Origin: Phyllobacteriaceae bacterium
Lineage (GTDB): Bacteria; Pseudomonadota; Alphaproteobacteria; Rhizobiales; Rhizobiaceae
DNA length: 21,514 nucleotides
Assembly (NCBI GenBank): GCA_024645155.1
Contig: JAHEGF010000022.1
Coordinates: forward strand, 1 to 21,514
Direction of reading: 5' to 3'
Shown: one piece after another, positions 14,034-20,346 of the stretch
Position numbering within the stretch: the first letter of the stretch is position 1
Layout: every line of letters starts with the position of its first letter
Position numbers and translations under genes: made by a program
The notes under the pieces: generated by a model
The model's database searches: none
The model's input: only the letters and a program-made list of their open reading frames with translations
What the model was told of the DNA's origin: nothing

Positions 14034-16769
14034 TCAGGCAACGGCCGGTTTCGATTTGGGTTCCGGCTGCCTGCGGCGCTGCAGGAACACGATCAGTGCC
14101 AAAAGCAGTATCGCCGGCAAGTACATCAGGTATTTGGTCGGCTGATCGTTGGGTTTGAGAACACGCAATACCGTCTGGTCCCAGTCCAACCCGGCCTTTT
14201 GGGCTTCTGTGTCAAAGGCGACATCGTCAATGATCATTTTTTCGCCGTCCTGGCGCAGTTTCAGACCGGCCTTCTCGAGGCGCTCTTCGCCGCTGGTACC
14301 TTCCAATATGGGCACAAGTGCGACGAATTCTATGGGGTCACCGACGTCATTCACTCCGGCAACCCTGATCCGCAATTTTTCGCCGAGCGGCGTGTTTGCC
14401 GCCGCTTCGGTTATTTGTGACGGATCAACTTCCTGGTAAGGCGGAGAGACCATGTCCATCCAGAAGCCGGGGCGGAAAAGGGTGAACGCGACGAGAAGCA
14501 GGGCCACGGTCTCATAGGCCCTGTTTCTTACCAGGAACCAGCCTTGGGTCGCCGCGGCAAACAACAGCATCGCGATGGTTGCGACAATGAAAACAAATAT
14601 GCCCTGAGCCCAGCCAACATTGATCAGCAGCAGTTCGGTGTTGAAGATGAACAGGAAAGGAAGTGCGGCAGTTCGCAGGCTGTAAAAGAAGGCGACTAGT
14701 CCGGTTCTGATCGGGTCGCCGCCGGAAATGGCTGCTGCTGCAAAACTGGCCAGCCCAACGGGCGGTGTAACGTCGGCCATGATGCCAAAGTAAAACACGA
14801 ACAGATGGACTGCGATGAGCGGCACGATCAGACCATTCTGCTGTCCCAATGTGACGATCACCGGCGCCAATAGGGCAGAGACCACGATGTAGTTGGCAGT
14901 CGTCGGTAGACCCATGCCGAGGATTAGCGACAGCACCGCCGTCAAAAGCAGGATTGCAATCAGATTGCCGCCGGACAGGACTTCGACAACGTTTGCCAGT
15001 GCCGATCCAACGCCGGTCTGGCTTACGGCGCCAACAATTATTCCGGCCGTTGCGGTTGCGATGCCGATACCAATCATGTTGCGGGCACCGGTTATCAATC
15101 CGTCGGCAAGGTCGACGATGCCGGCGCGAATATCATTGATAAGCTGGCTCTCGCCGCGGAATATCGCCATCAGGGGACGCTGTGTCAGAAGAATGAAAAT
15201 CATGAAGGCCGCTGCCCAGAATGCTGACAGCCCGGGCGACAGGCGATCGACCATCAACGCCCAGACCAGAACGACAACGGGAAGGAGAAAATGCAGGCCG
15301 GACCGGATGGTGGGACCTGGTAGAGGCAGGGAAACGACCGGTTTCTTGGGATCATCCAGTTCGAGCGGTTCTTCCCTGGAGGCAACATACAGCAGACCTC
15401 CGTAAGCGGCGCACAACACCACGAAGATGATGTAGCCGGCAGTATTCGGAAATGCGGGACGTATCCATCCCATTCCGTAGTAGACAATAAAGCTTAGCGC
15501 GCAGATCGCAGCGATGGTGAAGGCAATGCCGATCAGACGCTGGATGATGGGCTTTGGAACATAGGCGCGGGGCAGGCCTTCCATCCCGGCTTTCATCGCC
15601 TCCAGGTGTACGATGTAGACAAGCGCGATGTAGGAAATGACAGCCGGTACAAATGCGTGCTTGACGACGTCGAAATACGGAATTCCGACATACTCGACCA
15701 TCAAAAATGCAGCCGCACCCATGACCGGAGGCATGATCTGGCCGTTTACCGAGGATGCAACCTCGACTGCCCCGGCCTTTTCCGATGAAAAGCCGACTTT
15801 TTTCATGAGCGGTATCGTGAATGTTCCGGTGGTCACCACGTTGGCAATCGATGAACCGGAAATAAGGCCGGTCATTGCCGACGAAACGACGGCCGCCTTT
15901 GCCGGCCCGCCGCGCATGTGGCCCATCAGGCTGAAGGCGACCTGGATGAAATAGTTACCTGCACCCGCCCTGTCCAAAAGCGAGCCAAACAGGACAAACA
16001 GGAACACGAATGATGTCGAGACGCCGAGCGCGATGCCGAACACTCCTTCGGTGGTGATCCAGTGGTGGTTCACGACCTCCGAAAGCGCGTTTCCCTTGTG
16101 GGCAATGATGTTGGGCATGTATTGGCCGAGAAACGTGTAGGCCATGAAGATCGTGGCGACGATCATCAATGCCGGTCCGAGCGAACGGCGCGTCGCCTCA
16201 AGAAGTATGATTATTCCGGCGACCGCCACCACGTAGTCCTGGAGGATCGGCGCGCCAACCCTGTTGGCAATCGAACTGTAGAAAAAGTAGAGATAGGAGG
16301 CAGCAAAGGCACCGATCAGCGCCAGGGCCCATTCCCATGATGGCACGCGATCATGCGGGGAACCCATGTAGACTGCTCCGGCCACAGCCAGTCCGATTAT
16401 TGGTATCCACCATGTGGACGTCGCGTCCTTTGCGCCAATCATGAACAGTATCGAAAGGATGATCGGTATGCTCATTCCCAGCGCCAGCTGGAATGGCGTC
16501 TTGACAGACGGGTAGGCCATGAAAGTGAGGAAGATGGCGAAGGCCAGGTGGATCGAGCGGGCTTCAGTATCATTGAAAACACCGAACCCAACGACAAACG
16601 GAATGGGAGACGCAATCCAGATCTGAAACAGCGACCAGATGAGGGCGACGGCCAATATTAGCGTACCGACCGCCCCGGCCGGCGTGCGTCCACCGGTATC
16701 AGATGATGCGACCAGTTCGTCCAGTTCAGCCTGGCTAAGGCCCTCTTTCGCAGTTACATCTTCTGACAT
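14034..16769 (-). CDS. TRAP transporter permease, 4TM/12TM fusion, with DUF3394-like C-terminus
   Basis: A 911-residue inner-membrane protein fusing the small (DctQ-like) and large (DctM-like) TRAP subunits, the form that partners TAXI binding proteins. After a 30-residue cytoplasmic tail, hydrophobic segments fill about 32-215 (Q-like). The M part runs about 240-720 with SGSSIANVVTTGTFTIPLMK, SSVNGQIMPPVMGAAAFLM, GLPTTANYIVVSALLAPVI (620-638) and ADVTPPVGLASFAAAAI. The last 170 residues hold more membrane segments flanking a soluble portion with DDVAFDTEAQKAGLDWDQTVL, matching the DUF3394 domain seen in this class. It should import an organic anion or amino acid with Na+ or H+. The frame runs to a GTG at 16796, but the ATG at 16769 with GGGAG 4 bases upstream is better. 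The binding-protein gene lies upstream across a hairpin terminator. Confidence 0.93.
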   Translation of the reverse strand: MSEDVTAKEGLSQAELDELVASSDTGGRTPAGAVGTLILAVALIWSLFQIWIASPIPFVVGFGVFNDTEARSIHLAFAIFLTFMAYPSVKTPFQLALGMSIPIILSILFMIGAKDATSTWWIPIIGLAVAGAVYMGSPHDRVPSWEWALALIGAFAASYLYFFYSSIANRVGAPILQDYVVAVAGIIILLEATRRSLGPALMIVATIFMAYTFLGQYMPNIIAHKGNALSEVVNHHWITTEGVFGIALGVSTSFVFLFVLFGSLLDRAGAGNYFIQVAFSLMGHMRGGPAKAAVVSSAMTGLISGSSIANVVTTGTFTIPLMKKVGFSSEKAGAVEVASSVNGQIMPPVMGAAAFLMVEYVGIPYFDVVKHAFVPAVISYIALVYIVHLEAMKAGMEGLPRAYVPKPIIQRLIGIAFTIAAICALSFIVYYGMGWIRPAFPNTAGYIIFVVLCAAYGGLLYVASREEPLELDDPKKPVVSLPLPGPTIRSGLHFLLPVVVLVWALMVDRLSPGLSAFWAAAFMIFILLTQRPLMAIFRGESQLINDIRAGIVDLADGLITGARNMIGIGIATATAGIIVGAVSQTGVGSALANVVEVLSGGNLIAILLLTAVLSLILGMGLPTTANYIVVSALLAPVIVTLGQQNGLIVPLIAVHLFVFYFGIMADVTPPVGLASFAAAAISGGDPIRTGLVAFFYSLRTAALPFLFIFNTELLLINVGWAQGIFVFIVATIAMLLFAAATQGWFLVRNRAYETVALLLVAFTLFRPGFWMDMVSPPYQEVDPSQITEAAANTPLGEKLRIRVAGVNDVGDPIEFVALVPILEGTSGEERLEKAGLKLRQDGEKMIIDDVAFDTEAQKAGLDWDQTVLRVLKPNDQPTKYLMYLPAILLLALIVFLQRRRQPEPKSKPAVA

Positions 16770-16867
16770 GCCACTCCCCAGTGCCGATGTTGTCACATCG
16801 CGCTTGATGTGTGTTTCTTAGTATCCAGACCGCCGGTCATGGCTTGTTCGCATGGGCGATCATGCAG

Positions 16868-16901
16868 AAAACAAGAAAACCCGCCGGATTTCTCCGGCGG
16901 G
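16868..16901 (-). terminator. Intrinsic terminator after the TAXI binding-protein gene
   Basis: Read on the minus strand, a perfect 9-bp stem CCCGCCGGA/TCCGGCGGG encloses a GAAA tetraloop and is followed at once by TTTTCTTGTTTT. It begins 11 bases after the binding-protein stop and ends about 100 bases before the permease start. With no separate promoter evident for the permease, it probably allows partial read-through, giving more binding protein than permease. Confidence 0.85.
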
Positions 16902-16912
16902 ACTGTTTGTTT

Positions 16913-17878
16913 CTAGTTCAACAAACCCTTTTCCTTGAAGTAGCGGGCTGCTCCGTCATGAATTGGCGCTGAGGTGCCGGCGCTAACCATATCCTCGGCT
17001 TTCAGGTTCGCAAATGCCGGGTGAAGTCCCTTGAACCGGTCGAAGTTGTCAAAAACGGCCTTGACGACCTGGTAGATCGTTTCTTCATCGGACTTGGTCG
17101 ATGAAACGAACGTTGCCTTGACACCAAACGTGTTCACGTCTCCGTCGGTTCCCGTATACATTCCGCCCGGAACAACCGCAGCCGAATAATAGGGATTGTC
17201 AGCGATAAGCTTGTCGATTTCGGCGCCCTCTACCGGCACGATCACGGATTCGCAGGATGTCGTGGCTTCCTGAATCGTACCACTCGGGTGGCCGACGGTG
17301 AAGACAATGGCGTCAACCTTGTTATCACACAACGCCTGGGCTTGTTCGGCCGATTTCAATTCCGATGCGAGTGAGAAATCGGACATCTGCCAACCCTTCT
17401 CGCCCATGATCACTTCCATCGTTCCGCGGGCGCCGGACCCCGGGTTGCCGACATTGACGCGCTTGCCCTTCAGGTCATCGAAACTGGCAATTCCGCTATC
17501 CTTGCGGGCAACCACGGTAAATGGTTCCGGATGAACCGAAAACACGGAACGCAATTCCGCAAACGGCCCGTTTTCCTCAAATTTCGACGTACCGTGCAGC
17601 GCATGATACTGCCAGTCGGATTGCGCGACACCCATGTCCTGATCGCCGGCGCGAATCGCGTTGATGTTGGCGATCGAACCACCAGTGGACGGTGCGGTGC
17701 ACTTGATGCCATGGTCGCCGGTGCCGCGGTTGACGAGTTTGCAGATCGATTGCCCGACCACGAAGTAGACGCCGGTCTGGCCACCAGTGCCGATCGTAAC
17801 GAACTTGTCTTCTGCCTGCACGGCAGTGGCGGCCATTGTAAAAGCTGCAACAGCAACGATATTCTTCCATTGTTTCAT
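16913..17878 (-). CDS. TAXI-type TRAP transporter solute-binding protein
   Basis: A 321-residue periplasmic protein. A signal peptide (MKQWKNIVAVAAFTMAATAVQA, likely cut after residue 22) precedes the TAXI family start FVTIGTGGQTGVYFVVGQSICKLVN. Further family features are TGGSIANINAIRAGDQDMGVAQSDW, DLKGKRVNVGNPGSGARGTMEVI and a C-terminal HPAFANLKAEDMVSAG segment. It captures the substrate and delivers it to the fused permease. Known TAXI ligands are few, with glutamate-like compounds reported for the family; the ligand here is unknown. The frame is open to 18076, but the ATG at 17878 has GGGAG about 9 bases upstream and is the only start giving a proper signal peptide. It is the first gene of the operon and diverges from the regulator gene. 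Confidence 0.94.
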   Translation of the reverse strand: MKQWKNIVAVAAFTMAATAVQAEDKFVTIGTGGQTGVYFVVGQSICKLVNRGTGDHGIKCTAPSTGGSIANINAIRAGDQDMGVAQSDWQYHALHGTSKFEENGPFAELRSVFSVHPEPFTVVARKDSGIASFDDLKGKRVNVGNPGSGARGTMEVIMGEKGWQMSDFSLASELKSAEQAQALCDNKVDAIVFTVGHPSGTIQEATTSCESVIVPVEGAEIDKLIADNPYYSAAVVPGGMYTGTDGDVNTFGVKATFVSSTKSDEETIYQVVKAVFDNFDRFKGLHPAFANLKAEDMVSAGTSAPIHDGAARYFKEKGLLN

Positions 17879-17971
17879 TATACATTTCTCCCTTTTATGG
17901 CCCAGTGTACCAAGCTGATTTACCAACGTAATTGCGCAAACCGTCCCGGCATCGCGCTTATTATTTTGGTG

Positions 17972-18016
17972 CGAGGCCTCGATAAAAAGGCTAACAGTGT
18001 TTATTATATTGATCAA
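17972..18016. promoter_or_regulatory. Candidate operator/promoter segment in the divergent region
   Basis: The 244-base gap between the divergent binding-protein and regulator genes contains a perfect 10-bp palindrome CGAGGCCTCG (17972-17981) and a perfect 8-bp palindrome TTGATCAA (18009-18016). A minus-strand 15-mer TCAATATAATAAACA (18012 to 17998) matches 12 of 15 positions of the E. coli PuuR box as I recall it (AAAATATAATGAACA). The same 15-mer contains TATAAT, so it could also be the -10 element of the binding-protein promoter, although no good -35 is seen. A repressor bound here would block that promoter. These are pattern matches only. Confidence 0.4.
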
Positions 18017-18114
18017 GCGATACGAGGTATTCCGTAACGCAAGGGCGTGACGATTTGTCATCGGGGGAAAAATCAAGCGTTGAGGTAGTAGGTATTACAC
18101 CGTCAAATCAAGGG
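18012..18114 (+). repeat. Short direct repeats ATCAAGCG upstream of the regulator
   Basis: ATCAAGCG occurs at 18012-18019 and again at 18072-18079, exactly 60 bases apart. Both copies are followed within 2-4 bases by GAGGTA. A degenerate third copy (ATCAAGGG) lies at 18107-18114, just before the regulator start. They may be binding half-sites for a regulator or chance; the exact 60-base spacing and shared GAGGTA make them worth noting. Confidence 0.3.
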
Positions 18115-18122
18115 TTTATTGA

Positions 18123-18695
18123 ATGGATGTCGGGGACAGGCTGCGCATACTGAGAAAATCGAACGGGCTGTCGCAACGCAAGCTGGCATCAATGTCCGGC
18201 GTTACGAATGGCCTGATCTCGATGATAGAACAAGGGCAAACAAGCCCGTCGGTAGCGTCCCTGAAGCGAATTCTCGATTCAATCCCGATGACTTTTTCCG
18301 AATTTTTCAGCATGGAGTATCCCGAAAGTCCGGAGGTGTTTTTCCGTGAAAACCAGTTGCGCGAAATCAATCCGGTCCGCGTCTTCCGGGTGGACGGAGA
18401 TTCGAGCTCACTGGTTTCGCTGAGGCAGGTCGGAGATGCGTCCAGGCACAATTTGCAAATGTTGCACGAGAAATACGCCCCCGGATCGGATACCGGAATG
18501 GAATTGTACAGCCATGAAGCCGAGGAAGCGGGCATTGTCATATCCGGCGAGATAGAGGTGACGATCGGCGATCAGACGCAAGTGCTAAAAGAGGGGGACG
18601 CCTATATTTTTGACAGCCGGATCCCGCACCGCTTCCGCAACACGGCAAAGACCGACTGCGTCATCGTCAGTGCATGCACACCGCCGTCATTCTGA
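18123..18695 (+). CDS. XRE-cupin transcriptional regulator, PuuR-like
   Basis: A 190-residue protein with an N-terminal HTH_XRE domain (about 5-62) and a C-terminal cupin_2 domain (about 108-185). The HTH part reads LSQRKLASMSGVTNGLISMIEQGQTSPSVASLKRIL and ends SEFFS. The cupin reads YAPGSDTGMELYSHEAEEAGIVISGEIEVTIGDQ, then IPHRFRNTAKTDC and SACTPPSF. Both halves closely follow E. coli PuuR, repressor of putrescine utilisation, including the TP-x-F ending. The cupin pocket would sense an amine or related ligand. The ATG at 18123 has AAGGG 8 bases upstream. It diverges from the TAXI-TRAP operon and converges with gabT, so it most likely controls the operon. PuuR-like regulators also control other pathways, so the effector is not certain. 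Confidence 0.88.
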   Translation: MDVGDRLRILRKSNGLSQRKLASMSGVTNGLISMIEQGQTSPSVASLKRILDSIPMTFSEFFSMEYPESPEVFFRENQLREINPVRVFRVDGDSSSLVSLRQVGDASRHNLQMLHEKYAPGSDTGMELYSHEAEEAGIVISGEIEVTIGDQTQVLKEGDAYIFDSRIPHRFRNTAKTDCVIVSACTPPSF

Positions 18696-18702
18696 TACCT
18701 GA

Positions 18703-19995
18703 TCACGCGGCTTGAGCGGACTGCTTTCGCGCCGCGGTCATGGCAGATTCGAGAATATCCAGCGCCTCGCTGAAAACCTCGTCCTGGATCGTAATTGGTG
18801 ACAGGAAGCGGATGACATTTCCATATACCCCGCAAGTCAGCAGGATCAGGCCGCGTTCCTGTGCATTGGCCCGTACCGCGTTGGCAAAATCGGCGTTCGG
18901 GATGCTGGTGCCCGCCTTGTTAAATTCGACGGCGTTCATGAAGCCCGGACCACGAATGTCGACGATTTCGGGAATGGCGTCTCGCATGCCTTCGAGCCTC
19001 TGTATCAGGCGCGCACCAAGCATGTTTGCGCGATCACACAGTTTTTCCTCGTCAATGACATCAAGCACTGCATGGGCTGCCGCTATTCCAAGCGGACTGC
19101 CGCCATAGGTGCCGCCCAGCCCGCCGGGTTTCGGCGCATCCATGATTTCGGCGCGACCGGTCACGGCAGCAAGCGGAAAACCGCCGGCAAGGCTCTTTGC
19201 CATGGTCGTCAGATCAGCGGCGACATCGTAGTGATCCATGGCAAACATCTTGCCGGTGCGCGCAAACCCGCTTTGAACCTCATCGGCGATCAGCAATATG
19301 CCGTGGTTGTCACAGACCGCGCGGAGTTTTTTCATAAACTCCTTTGGTGCACTATAGAATCCACCCTCGCCCTGAACCGGTTCGACAACGATCGCTGCCA
19401 CTCGCGACGGATCGACATCCGCCTTGAACAGGGTTTCCAAGGCTGCCAGCGCCTGCTCCGCGGATACGCCGTGAAGCGGTACCGGAAATGGAGCATGGAA
19501 CACGTCGGTCACCATGGTGCCGAAACCAAGCTTGTAGGGTGCGACCTTGCCGGTCAGCGACATCCCCATGAATGTCCGACCGTGAAAACCGCCCGAAAAG
19601 GCAATGATTGCGTTGCGGCCGGTGGCAGCGCGCGCAATCTTGACCGCATTTTCAACCGCTTCGGCGCCTGTCGTGACAAACATGGTCTTTTTCTCGAAGT
19701 CGCCGGGAACGATAGCGTTCAGGCGTTCGGCCAGGTGGACATAGTTTTCGTAGGGCAGAACCTGATGGCAGGTATGGGTAAAACGGTCGATCTGGGCCTT
19801 TACCGCCTCGATGACTTTCGGATGGCGATGGCCGGTATTCAGAACGGCGATGCCGGAAGCGAAATCAATGTAGCGGCGCCCTTCGACATCCCATATTTCG
19901 GCGTTTTCGGCACGGTCTGCGTAAATCTGTGTCATCATTCCGACGCCCTGTGCGACGGATTTTCCCTTGCGTTCGGAAATAGCGGCGTTTTGCAT
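18703..19995 (-). CDS. gabT: 4-aminobutyrate--2-oxoglutarate aminotransferase
   Basis: A 430-residue class III aminotransferase that converts GABA and 2-oxoglutarate to succinate semialdehyde and glutamate, the last transamination of putrescine/GABA breakdown. Features, numbered from the chosen start, are YIDFASGIAVLNTGHRHP (about 42-59), FVTTGAEAVENAVKIAR (106-122), SGGFHGRTFMGMSLTGK, VEPVQGEGGFY (204-214), ADEVQSGFARTG (237-248) with the cofactor Asp, and Schiff-base Lys267 in TTMAKSLAGGFPL. Length and spacing agree with E. coli GabT (426 residues, Lys268). The frame begins at a GTG (20007), but the ATG at 19995 has AGGTG upstream at a suitable distance. It ends 7 bases from the regulator's stop and has its own upstream region. 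5-aminovalerate could also be accepted, as in GabT relatives. Confidence 0.92.
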   Translation of the reverse strand: MQNAAISERKGKSVAQGVGMMTQIYADRAENAEIWDVEGRRYIDFASGIAVLNTGHRHPKVIEAVKAQIDRFTHTCHQVLPYENYVHLAERLNAIVPGDFEKKTMFVTTGAEAVENAVKIARAATGRNAIIAFSGGFHGRTFMGMSLTGKVAPYKLGFGTMVTDVFHAPFPVPLHGVSAEQALAALETLFKADVDPSRVAAIVVEPVQGEGGFYSAPKEFMKKLRAVCDNHGILLIADEVQSGFARTGKMFAMDHYDVAADLTTMAKSLAGGFPLAAVTGRAEIMDAPKPGGLGGTYGGSPLGIAAAHAVLDVIDEEKLCDRANMLGARLIQRLEGMRDAIPEIVDIRGPGFMNAVEFNKAGTSIPNADFANAVRANAQERGLILLTCGVYGNVIRFLSPITIQDEVFSEALDILESAMTAARKQSAQAA

Positions 19996-20346
19996 GAGTC
20001 TTGTCACCTTGTGGAATTCCTGAGGCCGGAAAGCCGGATGCTCAATAAATTAAACACCTATACGATATCGATGCAAATGCGAAGGGGGAAATTTCGCGAG
20101 ATGCATCCGGGCTGCGACCTGGTTGGCAATAAATGTCCTTTGCATTTCAGGCTGCAAACAGGAAAATTGCGCCAATCTTCGGGCAGCGGAATCGCGATCC
20201 CGGGCCACCATTTTGACACCTGAACACCGGTGATTTGAATTTGCTGCGATTCGACTGTACTGGTCGCGATGGCCAAACCGGCTGTTGGCAGTTTCCGGAT
20301 TATCTCCAAACGCCAGACCCGAGGGATGACCTGGATGGGACCGTCT
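19996..20346. other. 351-bp intergenic region, no gene recognised
   Basis: This divergent gap between gabT and the MFS gene must hold the promoters for both. I see no convincing ORF; frames open here look like shadows. Weak features are a minus-strand TTGCAT, 16 bases, TTTAAT arrangement (around 20049-20076) that could serve gabT, and a perfect 8-bp palindrome CACCGGTG at 20225-20232. No second PuuR-like box was found. Confidence 0.5.

Noticed and set aside
19072..20223. Long plus-strand ORF of 383 aa opposite gabT
   Set aside because: It lies antisense to a clear gabT with all motifs; the translation has no recognisable domain.
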